Shown piece by piece: positions 1-8,062 of a stretch of DNA of 64,000 nt. The position numbers and the translations under genes are program-made. Position 1 is the stretch's first letter. Each line of letters starts with the position of its first letter. This stretch comes from CANIGN01 sp041391385 (GTDB taxonomy: Bacteria; Bdellovibrionota; UBA2428): assembly GCA_041391385.1 (NCBI GenBank), contig JAWKOD010000004.1, positions 310,001 to 374,000 of the forward strand, given 5' to 3'. Below the pieces are notes generated by a model that was not told the origin of the DNA, did not search any database, and saw nothing but the letters and a program-made list of their open reading frames with translations.

Positions 1-416
1 CATTTTACAACTTCAGCTGCGTCGATATATTGTTCGTTCAATTGCACGTGCTGACCAAAACCTCCAACGTAAATATAAACGTTGGGGTGTGTTTTCATAT
101 GCTCAGCAACTTTTTGTGGGCAGCTGGGGTCGAGCCAACCTGCTTTATTGTAGAGGTTGCCTACAAGTTTTCTGGCTTCTTCTTGCGAAGTTGGGTTTCG
201 GTAATAGGTATCATAGAAGGCCTGAATGGCGGCTTCGTTACCAGCAACTTGTGAATTTCTTTCTCTGAGTGGAGCAAAGTTTGAGTAGTTGTTAACGTGT
301 TCATCCCCATCAATGATAGCTGTGCAGGGTGCTTCTGCGTGAGCATGGGTCACAATGAAAAGTGTCAGGAGAGTTGAAAAAAGGAGACGTGTTTTTTTCC
401 AATTATATTGCACCAT
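1..416 (-). CDS. Secreted protein of unknown function, 3' part missing
   Basis: The reading frame opens at an ATG complementary to 414-416 and stays open for 138 codons to the left edge, so the C-terminus lies outside the window. The first ~28 residues form a signal peptide: a basic start (WKKTR), a hydrophobic core, and a probable cleavage after THAHA. The mature part contains two cysteines close to its start and further on, and motifs such as YIYVGGFGQHVQLN, but I recognise no family. It is one of several small exported proteins on this strand. The Shine-Dalgarno is weak (AGAG), and a GTG directly after the ATG is an alternative start. Confidence 0.6.
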   Translation of the reverse strand, partial: MVQYNWKKTRLLFSTLLTLFIVTHAHAEAPCTAIIDGDEHVNNYSNFAPLRERNSQVAGNEAAIQAFYDTYYRNPTSQEEARKLVGNLYNKAGWLDPSCPQKVAEHMKTHPNVYIYVGGFGQHVQLNEQYIDAAEVVK

Positions 417-556
417 TGGCTCTGCTTAAGGGATGGGGCTCTTTCAATCAAGGCAAGTTAGGAGTTTTAAGGGACTGCTCTGTTTTAAGACTCCTCTGCT
501 TATGACACTTTGTTCTCTGATGGTTAACTAGGTGTTTTGTTAGGTGTGTCTGTACG

Positions 557-1072
557 TCAAGGTGTTTTTTCAACCTCTAAGTAGTTAGATGGCCATGGAA
601 TTGTTTCGTCAGTTACAATGGGACCTTTGATGACTGAAACATTTTCTGTTTCTGCCAGATTTAAGGTGAAGCGAATATTTTTTTGCTTATAAATGGACCC
701 ACTTATGATTTGGGTCACTTGAATAGCTTGAATCTCAATGAGAGTGTTTGTGTCTTTTTGGGGGTCAGCTACAGTTTTAACTTCTACAATCTGGTAGATA
801 TGACTGGGAAGTTCCCATATTTTTTTTAATCTTTCAGTGTTAGCTGTGACGAGATAGAGCTTGAGTAGGTAAGGTGGCAAGTCGTCGACGTTGGCAAGTA
901 CTAAGTTTAATTCTGTACCAAAGCGAGTTTTTATTTTTTTAAGATCAGTTATCTTAGCTATATCGGATGGGATGGAATTAGTAGCTTCAATATTATACGA
1001 CTTTGCGTATATGGGAGTGCAAATGGCATTCAAGAGAAAGATTGCTAGAAAAAAGTTTAGGGAAATTTTCAT
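557..1072 (-). CDS. Secreted protein of unknown function (171 aa)
   Basis: A complete 171-residue frame with a clear Sec signal peptide (MKISLNFFLAIFLL, cleavage probably after IYA near residue 23). The mature protein is hydrophilic, has no cysteines, and looks like a small mixed alpha/beta domain. Segments such as IRFTLNLAE suggest beta strands. It is flanked by two other exported proteins on the same strand, separated by 95-140 bases, so they may be separately transcribed. No known family is recognised; a periplasmic or secreted location is inferred from the signal peptide only. Confidence 0.6.
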   Translation of the reverse strand: MKISLNFFLAIFLLNAICTPIYAKSYNIEATNSIPSDIAKITDLKKIKTRFGTELNLVLANVDDLPPYLLKLYLVTANTERLKKIWELPSHIYQIVEVKTVADPQKDTNTLIEIQAIQVTQIISGSIYKQKNIRFTLNLAETENVSVIKGPIVTDETIPWPSNYLEVEKTP

Positions 1073-1166
1073 ACCCGATTTTAAATAGCACCAATAATGG
1101 CGCCATGCATTAAAGTTTGTTTATTGTTAGGTCATACTGTTAGTGCTTGTTCCGGATCGAGCGGTA

Positions 1167-1511
1167 TTAAGGGTACCTTGTGCAGACGCCCATGCTGGCC
1201 CAGCAAGAATCTTCTCGGTTGTAATATTCTTCGCAGCTGTCGCCCGTTGAGAGGATGTATTTGTTGTAGCAGTAATCGTAGCAGTAAGTGCTACGGTGGC
1301 AGAATCCATTGAAGTTTTCCTCGCAGTAACCACGTGCTTCGAAACAAGATTTTTCGCTGTTCCAAACGCCATCGCGTTCACATTCATTTCCCGCAACTCT
1401 TACGTATTTTTTCTGGCAGCCATCATAACAGAAGCTGTGCCCACAAAAAGCGAATGCATTTGAGGTTCCCAATACAGTTAAAAGAAAACAAATAACCTTT
1501 AAAGACTTCAT
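1167..1511 (-). CDS. Secreted cysteine-rich protein with two tandem six-cysteine units
   Basis: I place the start at the internal ATG giving MKSLKVICFLL, because this makes a standard signal peptide (cleavage after NAFA); an upstream in-frame ATG would add 14 residues in front. The mature part has twelve cysteines in two consecutive copies of one pattern: C-x4/5-C-x3-C-x11-C-x9/11-C-x6-C. Each copy also keeps an aromatic-cysteine entry (FC), YDxC after the second cysteine, and CE at the fourth. An even count of spaced cysteines in an exported protein suggests disulfide-stabilised knots. I do not recognise the family. The duplication is visible directly; the disulfides are inferred. Confidence 0.65.
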   Translation of the reverse strand: MKSLKVICFLLTVLGTSNAFAFCGHSFCYDGCQKKYVRVAGNECERDGVWNSEKSCFEARGYCEENFNGFCHRSTYCYDYCYNKYILSTGDSCEEYYNREDSCWASMGVCTRYP

Positions 1512-1583
1512 AGTTTGGATTTTAGGGGCAAAAAGCGGCTTCTTCAAAGGCACGCTGCACCGATAGGTGTGTTCTGCAGAATT

Positions 1584-3182
1584 CTATGTCAGCTGCGATC
1601 GTTTTTCGTCGATGTATTCGTCATACGTAATATACTTATCGTAAACAATCCCAGTATCGAGCTCAATGATTCTGTCGGCGACTGTGTTGACGAGTTCGTG
1701 ATCGTGAGACGTAAAAATGAGTGTACCCTTGTAACGCTGGAGTCCTTCGTTCAGAGCGTTCACAGATTCAAGATCAAGGTGACTTGTGGGCTCATCCATA
1801 AAAAGAAGATTGGGTTGAGCGAGCATGATCTTAGCGAGCATGCAGCGCACGCGCTCACCACCCGAGAGAACTTTGGTAAGTTTATTGGCTTCTTCTTTGC
1901 TGAAAAGCATTCTTCCTAAAAATCCGCGAATAAAACTTTCGTCTTTATCTTCGGAGTATTGTCTGAGCCAATTTACTAGGTCGATATCGGAGTTGTCGAA
2001 GTATTCAGAGTTATCAATGGGGAAGTAACCGGTTGTAATGGTTCCTCCAATTTTATAGGTCCCAGAATCTGGCTCTATTTCACCATTAAGTATTTTAAAG
2101 AGAGTCGTTTTAGCAACGTCACCTTTACCTACAAGTGCAATTTTATCGCCTTTTTTAACTGAGAGTCGAATTTTATCAAGAACGACTTCGCCATCAATTT
2201 TTTTACTGAGTTCTTGGATCTCTAAAATATCATTTCCAGATTCACGCTTTTGATCAAAGCCCACAAAAGGCTGTCGACGCGAAGAGCGGGGGAGATCATC
2301 GAGGTTTAGTTTTTCAAGTTGTTTTTGCCGCGATGTTGTTTGCTTTGATTTAGAGGCATTTGCGCTAAAGCGTGCGATAAAGCGCTTGAGGTCTTCGGCC
2401 TTTTGTTCGTTCTTTTTGTTTTCATCACTGCGCAATCGCATGGCGAGCTCAGAGGATTTTTTCCAGAATTCGTAGTTTCCTGTGTAAGCTGTGATTTTAC
2501 CAAAATCCACATCGGCAATGTGCGAACAAACTTTGTTCATAAAGTGACGATCGTGGGAAACAACAATCACTGTGTTTTCAAAGTTGAGAAGAAAATCCTC
2601 AAGCCAGCGAATGGCATAAATGTCCAAGTGGTTGGTCGGTTCGTCGAGGAGAAGAACGTCGGGCTCACCAAAAAGAGCTTGAGCTAAAAGCACTTTAACT
2701 TTTTCAGCTCCATTGAGCTCTTTCATGAGCTTGTCGTGATAATCAGTGGGGATTCCCAGTCCAGCGAGCATAAGTGCAGCATCAGACTCGGCTTCCCAGC
2801 CTTTAAGCTCTGCAAATTTAGCTTCCAGTTCGGAGGCGAGAATTCCATCCGCTTCTGAAAAGTCTTCTTTTGCATAAAGGGCATCTTTTTCTTCTTTCAC
2901 TTTGTAGAGCTTTTCGTTGCCCATCATAACGACATCGAGAACTCTTAATTCTTCGTAAGCAAAGTGATCTTGTCTAAGAAAAGAGAGTGTTTCGCCCGGG
3001 GTAAGGTGTACTTCTCCCGTACTGGGCTCGATATCTCCAGAGAGGACTTTTAAAAAGGTAGATTTTCCGGCTCCATTTGCGCCGATAAGTCCATAGCAGT
3101 TTCCGGGAAGAAACTTGATGTTGACGTCGATAAAAAGCTTTTGGCTTCCAAAACTTACACTGACATTTGATGTGCTGATCAC
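1584..3182 (-). CDS. ABC-F family ATPase (YbiT-like)
   Basis: Soluble twin-ATPase protein of the ABC-F class, which binds ribosomes and influences translation. There are no membrane segments. The first domain has Walker A GANGAGKST, a modified signature LNGAEKVKVLLAQAL, Walker B LLLDEPTNHLD and the SHDRHF switch. The second has LSGGERVRC, LLFMDEPTSHLD and SHDHEL. The second Walker A reads GKGDVAKTT, with Ala for the usual Gly before the Lys; I believe related ABC-F proteins share this. The linker is basic and helical, typical of the family. I choose the GTG at 3182, giving MISTSNVSVSFG, which matches the usual N-terminus; an upstream TTG at 3200 would add six residues. It may protect or gate ribosomes; the substrate is not evident. 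Confidence 0.88.
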   Translation of the reverse strand: MISTSNVSVSFGSQKLFIDVNIKFLPGNCYGLIGANGAGKSTFLKVLSGDIEPSTGEVHLTPGETLSFLRQDHFAYEELRVLDVVMMGNEKLYKVKEEKDALYAKEDFSEADGILASELEAKFAELKGWEAESDAALMLAGLGIPTDYHDKLMKELNGAEKVKVLLAQALFGEPDVLLLDEPTNHLDIYAIRWLEDFLLNFENTVIVVSHDRHFMNKVCSHIADVDFGKITAYTGNYEFWKKSSELAMRLRSDENKKNEQKAEDLKRFIARFSANASKSKQTTSRQKQLEKLNLDDLPRSSRRQPFVGFDQKRESGNDILEIQELSKKIDGEVVLDKIRLSVKKGDKIALVGKGDVAKTTLFKILNGEIEPDSGTYKIGGTITTGYFPIDNSEYFDNSDIDLVNWLRQYSEDKDESFIRGFLGRMLFSKEEANKLTKVLSGGERVRCMLAKIMLAQPNLLFMDEPTSHLDLESVNALNEGLQRYKGTLIFTSHDHELVNTVADRIIELDTGIVYDKYITYDEYIDEKRSQLT

Positions 3183-3352
3183 GAGGGGCCAAGAATGCAA
3201 TTAATCACGGTTATGATGCAAGAAAAATCGTAATTTTTCTGTCTAGTTTTTATAATTTCCAATGACTTAGAGTGTTCCGTGTGTCTCTGTTAGCTATCTT
3301 TTTCTTGTGCCTTAACGCGGTGTAGGGTAAATCGCCAAATAGAGGTGCCTCA

Positions 3353-4519
3353 ATGAAAAAAATATTCTTATTAACTGTGCTTATATCTTCCTCGCTATTA
3401 TTTGCGAATCCTCCAGAGAGACCAGCAGCTGGTGGCCAACCACAAGGTGGGCAACAGAGCGGTGATCTTGTCATTGGTGGCGAAGGCATTTGGCCTCGCG
3501 CGAATCACATCTCACAAGTTGAAGATCTCAAAGCGGTAGATTTAGAACAGGTCGATCAGTTTAATTTCGAACTTGCGGGTCAAACTTCAGTTAACTTAAG
3601 TGCAAAAAAACGAGATAACTCCGTTAAGGTGAGTTTTGTTACTCGCAATGAAGCTGCAAACGCAAATTCAGAAATTGCCTATTTTAATTTAGCGCGCATA
3701 TTGGGCGTTGATAAATTATTTCGAGCAGCAGTTCCTTACACTTTGGGTCGTAACGCGAGCAGAACCTTTGCGGCACTTATTGAAAGAGGAAGCTTTCGAG
3801 GAATGCGAGCAAAAAATGCAACAGAAATTGCTGAACGTCTACAAAGCAATTCTCTCAAAGGATGTTTAAAGGAGAAAAAGCGAGGTCAAGCGGTTGTTGT
3901 AAACGAGATATCTTCAGACAATGCACCTAAGTTGAGATACCAGCTCATCAGCGATTTGCAAGCAAACAACCCGCAACCATCAGACAACAACAAAACTTCC
4001 ATGCGTGGGATAACTAAGAATGAACGAGGAAGTCAGGTGGGAATTGATGTATGGGCGCCTCGTGCAACTATTGCGAGACAGTATTCCATCTTAATGACTT
4101 TAGATGCCGTTTTTGGCCAATGGGATCGCTACAGCGGAAGTAATATCGGTTTTCGATTGAAGAAAGACACTCAAAATAATGAAGTTGAAGTTTACAGCAC
4201 GGACAATGGTGGCGCTGACTTTTGGGGAACGAAGTGGACGTTGAGACAAGCTTCTTGGTTTAGCCGCTACGATAAGCAAGTCATTTTAGATCTCCAAAAG
4301 ATTTATTCTTTCCTAAGTGGTCAAGCAAGAAGCCTTCGATCTGAACGTCTGCAAAAGACATGGACGGATCCAGAAGAATTTGTAGTTGATTTAGGATTAT
4401 ACTACGAAGCTTCACCTGCAAGTTACGTTAAGAATCTAACGAAGAATTTAGGCGCTTTTCTCGCTGTTGTTGAACGCAATGTCTCTTCGGCGGGCGAAGC
4501 AAGAGCCTTCTTTCAATAA
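3353..4519 (+). CDS. Exported protein with PI3/4-kinase or FAM20-like kinase-fold hallmarks
   Basis: The protein has a signal peptide (MKKIFLLTVLISSSLLFA) and then a Pro/Gly/Gln-rich linker. In the middle is SEIAYFNLARILGV followed by a proline, resembling the helix E-x-A-x-x-x-L-x-R-x-L-G that precedes the active site in FAM20, HipA and PI4K-like kinases. Around residues 255-285 comes a catalytic-loop-like FGQWDRYSGSNIGF (D-R-x4-N), and after a strand STDNGGADF (D-N-G in the metal-binding position). This combination is what I see; the kinase assignment is inference and phosphotransfer is not demonstrated. AGAGG lies eight bases before the ATG. The next gene starts inside the stop codon (TAATG), so the two are translationally coupled. 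Confidence 0.5.
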   Translation: MKKIFLLTVLISSSLLFANPPERPAAGGQPQGGQQSGDLVIGGEGIWPRANHISQVEDLKAVDLEQVDQFNFELAGQTSVNLSAKKRDNSVKVSFVTRNEAANANSEIAYFNLARILGVDKLFRAAVPYTLGRNASRTFAALIERGSFRGMRAKNATEIAERLQSNSLKGCLKEKKRGQAVVVNEISSDNAPKLRYQLISDLQANNPQPSDNNKTSMRGITKNERGSQVGIDVWAPRATIARQYSILMTLDAVFGQWDRYSGSNIGFRLKKDTQNNEVEVYSTDNGGADFWGTKWTLRQASWFSRYDKQVILDLQKIYSFLSGQARSLRSERLQKTWTDPEEFVVDLGLYYEASPASYVKNLTKNLGAFLAVVERNVSSAGEARAFFQ

Positions 4520-5604
4520 TGAGTTTTGTGATGAGTAAAACTTTTTTTCTATATTCGTTTAGCTTGTTTTTGATTTGTTATCAGAATCAAGCGCAAGCCA
4601 AGAAGGTAGATTCTTTTGATCTTTTTGTTGAAGAGCTTGCAGGCACACGTGTTGAGTCTTTGAATGAAGATGACAAGCGAGTCCTCACTCAGGTTATAAC
4701 CCCACTCTTGGAATCTCTTGTGGAAACTCAAAAGCTTCATGGACCGAATGACGAAGAAGATAAGCTGTTGGCTGATTCTTGGGTTGAATCAGATATCCGT
4801 AAAGGTGGAATGGCTGCAGAGGCTTTTTTTAAACTCTATAAAAACTTTGGCAAATCAAAAGAGCGTGAGTGTTTAGAGGATGCCTATACTTTTGTGAAGA
4901 CAAGTTTTGAGGATCCTGTTGGGGTTTTTGTAGACGATGCCAAAACAAAAAAACATATAGATAAAAATTGGGGATCGCCTGATGTGTTTGAAAGTGCCAC
5001 GACAGGGATCAGTGTGGATAAAGCTGATGTTTTAGCTGAACAAGAAAGCATAAGATTGAAGTCTAGGAAGTCTCTTTTAAAAACACTTAAGAAAACAGGC
5101 TGGAATAATCCAGATGATTCGGATGAGTTTAAAGACTTTGCTTGTTTTGTATCGGTTAAGTGGCCAACACTAAGTGAGCAAAAAGATTATCTGAAATCTC
5201 GTATCGTTAAAGAAATTACAAAAATCGAAGACACTGACTATGACGTGAGTGAACTCCAAGAGGGGCTTCATGAGTTTCGTAGAGATATTCGTGGAATTTC
5301 TATTTGGTTAGGCTTAGCGAGAGATTACCTGAACGTAGAGCCATCACTTGAGGCTGATCTATCGAGTTATGTGAGCCAAGTGGGAGATATCAAAGATGAT
5401 GGAGAGCGATGGGAACGCTTTGCGCCTCCTATAGAAGCGGCTACTGGAAAGTCGGGAGCGACTTTGGAGAGTTTTCTTAGGGAATTTTTTCAACAGAAAA
5501 GGGGCGCTGTTTTAGATTGGCTTCCACGTGCGAAGAAAATTAAAAAGACTTTTGATGATTCAAAAATTCTAGAGAAGATAAAAATCGATATAGTTGCTTC
5601 TTAA
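4519..5604 (+). CDS. Exported protein of unknown function coupled to the kinase-like gene
   Basis: The ATG overlaps the stop of the preceding gene by one base. A second in-frame ATG at 4531 (MSKTFFLYSF) would give a neater signal peptide; cleavage is likely after AQA. The mature 335 residues are charged and largely helical by composition, with two or three cysteines and no recognised motif. Its tight coupling to the kinase-like protein suggests a partner or substrate, which is inference only. The 3' end overlaps the convergent neighbour by four bases, so there is no room for a separate terminator. Confidence 0.6.
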   Translation: MSFVMSKTFFLYSFSLFLICYQNQAQAKKVDSFDLFVEELAGTRVESLNEDDKRVLTQVITPLLESLVETQKLHGPNDEEDKLLADSWVESDIRKGGMAAEAFFKLYKNFGKSKERECLEDAYTFVKTSFEDPVGVFVDDAKTKKHIDKNWGSPDVFESATTGISVDKADVLAEQESIRLKSRKSLLKTLKKTGWNNPDDSDEFKDFACFVSVKWPTLSEQKDYLKSRIVKEITKIEDTDYDVSELQEGLHEFRRDIRGISIWLGLARDYLNVEPSLEADLSSYVSQVGDIKDDGERWERFAPPIEAATGKSGATLESFLREFFQQKRGAVLDWLPRAKKIKKTFDDSKILEKIKIDIVAS

Positions 5605-6245
5605 GATTGCTTTTTAAAACGTTCTTGAAAGGCTTTTGTTTTTTCGGCTTTAGCCTTGAGAAATACTTTGAGACTTGCATGAAGCTCTGTCTCTAAAGCC
5701 TTGAATTTACTCGTAAACTCAGGGTTGAATTGGCTGAGTAAAATCTCATCTCCCTTGGGAAGCTTTTGCAGAGTGAGGTATTTTTTGCCTTCAATTTTAA
5801 TCTCTGTATCAACACCGTCATTGATGAGTTCAAGGGTTTCAAGTGCATGACCCGCTTCCCAATGTATACGTTTTGCGGGAGTTTCGCCCATCTCGGTTTG
5901 TTCCCCAAAGGGGTAGTAAACTTGTCCCTCAGCAGCGACCCAGTCCTTAAGTGTAGCCATCCATGTTTTGGCTTTAATGTCGCTCATAAGATTGCGAATG
6001 GCAGTTGCTCTTTCTTCGGGAACTGTGAAGTTTTCGAAATCGAGATCGAGGTCAAAGGTTTTGGCGATGTGTTCGCTTTGATTTTGTTCCGTAAATTCTG
6101 TGGGAGTGCTTTCCTCTGTTTGAGTTTCTTGAGTTTCGGCTTCTTGTTGAGCCTCAACGTGTTCTGTGGTTGCTTCAGTGTGCACTTCTTCTGTAACCAT
6201 AGGAGTTGTTTCGTTGATTGTTTCAGTCGTTGTGTCGGTCGTCAT
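5601..6245 (-). CDS. Cytoplasmic acidic Thr/Glu-rich protein of unknown function
   Basis: 214 residues without a signal peptide. The first ~60 residues are almost entirely Thr, Glu, Gln and Val in loose repeats (TTET, EEVHTEATTEH, QETQTEE) and should be disordered. The C-terminal ~150 residues look folded and helical, ending in a lysine-rich amphipathic segment. GGGGAG sits ten bases before the ATG, and the gene begins one base after the stop of the M48 protease gene, so they form an operon. The family is not recognised. A regulatory or scaffold role next to the protease would be a guess. Confidence 0.6.
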   Translation of the reverse strand: MTTDTTTETINETTPMVTEEVHTEATTEHVEAQQEAETQETQTEESTPTEFTEQNQSEHIAKTFDLDLDFENFTVPEERATAIRNLMSDIKAKTWMATLKDWVAAEGQVYYPFGEQTEMGETPAKRIHWEAGHALETLELINDGVDTEIKIEGKKYLTLQKLPKGDEILLSQFNPEFTSKFKALETELHASLKVFLKAKAEKTKAFQERFKKQS

Positions 6246-6246
6246 T

Positions 6247-7056
6247 TTATATTTGCTCCCCTAAGCCATATTGTGGCGATCTTAAGTAGATAGGTTCAAC
6301 CTTTTCTTTCAAAGTAGATAAATTATTGATGCGACTTTGATTAGACGGATGTGTCGAGAGAAAGGCTGGTGGTTCTTTGCCCGCATTTTTCTTTGAGAAG
6401 CGGCTCCAGAAAGCTGCAGCCTCTGAGGGTTCATATCCTGCAGCTGCGGCATATTCTAATCCATAAGCATCTGCCTCAGCTTCGTTGGAACGACTGAATG
6501 GGAGTATGACGCCCACACTTACTCCGAGACCGAGTGCTGCCATGCTTAAGTTGCGATACTTAGGGTCTTTGATGAATGCAGTGCCCAAAAGGCTGCTGCC
6601 GATAACAAGGCCTTGCGCAAAATAGGCTTGTGACATGCGCTGCCCACCGTGTCGAAGTGTTGCATGGGCAACTTCATGTCCCATGACCATGGCCATGGCA
6701 GCTTCATTTTCAAGGGGAGCGAGTATTCCTGTATAAAAGGCTACCTTGCCTCCGGGGAGGCAAAAGGCGTTGGCTTCTTTGCTTTCGATTAACTTAAATT
6801 CCCACTGAAATCCTGCACGGTGTCTGGCTTCGGCAACTTGAGAAATGCGTGAACCCACACGTAAGAGCATGGCCTTGATGCGGGGGTTCTTGGCCTCTTT
6901 TTCTTTTTTGAGCATTTCATTATAGGCTTCTGCGCCCATTTTAGATTCTTGTTGTGGAGAGAAAAAGTTTAACTGGCTTGAGTTTGTTCCAGGAACTGTG
7001 ACGCAAGCTCCCAAAAAAAGAGTGGCTAAGAAAGAGCTAAACGGCATGATTTTCAT
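6247..7056 (-). CDS. M48-family zinc metalloprotease lipoprotein
   Basis: The zinc site is plain: HEVAH at about residues 127-131 and the downstream EAEADAYG, which supplies the third ligand (E-x3-D). The start at 7056 gives MKIMPFSSFLATLFLGAC, a lipoprotein signal with lipobox LGAC. An ATG three codons later (7047) has better spacing from the AAGAGGA ribosome-binding site and is a real alternative. The domain matches the single-domain periplasmic M48 proteases (Ste24/LoiP/YcaL type) that degrade misfolded outer-membrane proteins. It would act anchored to a membrane on the periplasmic side. The acidic protein gene follows after one base. Confidence 0.85.
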   Translation of the reverse strand: MKIMPFSSFLATLFLGACVTVPGTNSSQLNFFSPQQESKMGAEAYNEMLKKEKEAKNPRIKAMLLRVGSRISQVAEARHRAGFQWEFKLIESKEANAFCLPGGKVAFYTGILAPLENEAAMAMVMGHEVAHATLRHGGQRMSQAYFAQGLVIGSSLLGTAFIKDPKYRNLSMAALGLGVSVGVILPFSRSNEAEADAYGLEYAAAAGYEPSEAAAFWSRFSKKNAGKEPPAFLSTHPSNQSRINNLSTLKEKVEPIYLRSPQYGLGEQI

Positions 7057-7214
7057 TCCTCTTGAGTTTAATGGCCTAGAGCGCAACTTGCAAAAGGCCA
7101 AAGAGAGCTTTTTTAAAAAACATGACACGAATCAGGTGTTTTTTAAGGAATCGTGACTAAGTTCTCTCTTGTGTTAGAAGCGTTTTCGTAACGAGAGGGC
7201 TTCAAGGAGGGTCT

Positions 7215-7964
7215 ATGCACAATAAAATGAACCATAATTTCTTATCTGCACTTTGTTTGGTGGCGGCTTTTGCTTCAGCACCGCTTATGGCTGAATCAAT
7301 ATGGGTGAACTTGCCCGTTGAGCACGTTTATGTTCCCAAGGGCTTTGACTCTAATGATAATGCTCAGGTCATTGTTTCTGGAACGCTTCCGAGCTTTTGT
7401 TACAAGGCTCCTGAAGTGAGTTTCACACTCAACGAGAATGTTATTCAAGTTTCAGTGCGCGCTCTTTATAATGAATCGCATGAAGAAGGTGCTACTCCTT
7501 GTGCGCAAGTGGCCATTCCCTTTTTAGAAAAAGTATCCATGGGTGTGTTAACTCAAGGGACTTACCAAGTTCAAGCAAATGCTGACACCTCTAACTTTAT
7601 TCAAGAAGAGCTCGCGGTAGATGTTGCAGCCTCTGTGGATATTAACGATCACATGTATGCAAGGGTTGATTCTGTTGAAACGAAAGAGAAGTCACGCTGG
7701 ATTACTCTTAAGGGTTACAACCCCAGTGATTGTTTTGAATTAGATTACATTAAGTACATTCCTAACGGAAAAGACACTTACTCAGTATTGCCAGTTATGA
7801 AAAAGGTAAGAGCTTTTTGCCCACGTAAGATGATGGAGTTTGCTTATGATTCTAAAGTGCCTCAGGAGCTAGATGCTAACCAGATACTTCTACATGTGCG
7901 CACCATGCAGGGCGATTCAGTGAATAAGCTTTTTGAAAATAAGCCCGCCCCAGAGAGCAATTAA
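7215..7964 (+). CDS. Exported protein of unknown function (249 aa)
   Basis: A strong Shine-Dalgarno (AAGGAGG) precedes the ATG by five bases. The signal peptide ends at PLMA. The mature part contains two segments of similar layout, each with strand-rich stretches and paired cysteines (PSFCYKAPEV, TPCAQVAIPF; then SDCFELDYI, RAFCPRKMMEF). This suggests two related beta domains, each with a disulfide. I recognise no family. It is divergent from the M48 gene and followed by a strong hairpin, so it is probably a single-gene transcript. Confidence 0.65.
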   Translation: MHNKMNHNFLSALCLVAAFASAPLMAESIWVNLPVEHVYVPKGFDSNDNAQVIVSGTLPSFCYKAPEVSFTLNENVIQVSVRALYNESHEEGATPCAQVAIPFLEKVSMGVLTQGTYQVQANADTSNFIQEELAVDVAASVDINDHMYARVDSVETKEKSRWITLKGYNPSDCFELDYIKYIPNGKDTYSVLPVMKKVRAFCPRKMMEFAYDSKVPQELDANQILLHVRTMQGDSVNKLFENKPAPESN

Positions 7965-7992
7965 GTTTTCGTTTAAGAGTCTTTTAAAGAGG

Positions 7993-8031
7993 GGAAGCAA
8001 GCTAAGAATTTGAATATCTTAGCTTGCTTCC
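7993..8031 (+). terminator. 15-bp stem hairpin, probable terminator
   Basis: A perfect inverted repeat with arms GGAAGCAAGCTAAGA (7993-8007) and its complement (8017-8031) around a nine-base loop. It follows the stop of the upstream exported protein by about 30 bases and precedes lysS by about 30. The T-tract after it is short and interrupted (CTTATGCCTTT), so termination may be partial. Because lysS starts so soon after, it may also act as a leader hairpin. Confidence 0.6.
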
Positions 8032-8062
8032 TTATGCCTTTAGCCATTAAACATAAGGGGTA

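Noticed and set aside
1097..1312. Plus-strand cysteine-rich frame of 71 codons
   Set aside because: Its cysteines arise from reading the reverse of the Cys-rich gene at 1167-1511; that gene has a signal peptide and a repeated pattern, this one has neither.
3182..3200. TTG start for the ABC-F ATPase
   Set aside because: The added residues do not match the family N-terminus, whereas the GTG at 3182 begins exactly at the conserved first strand.
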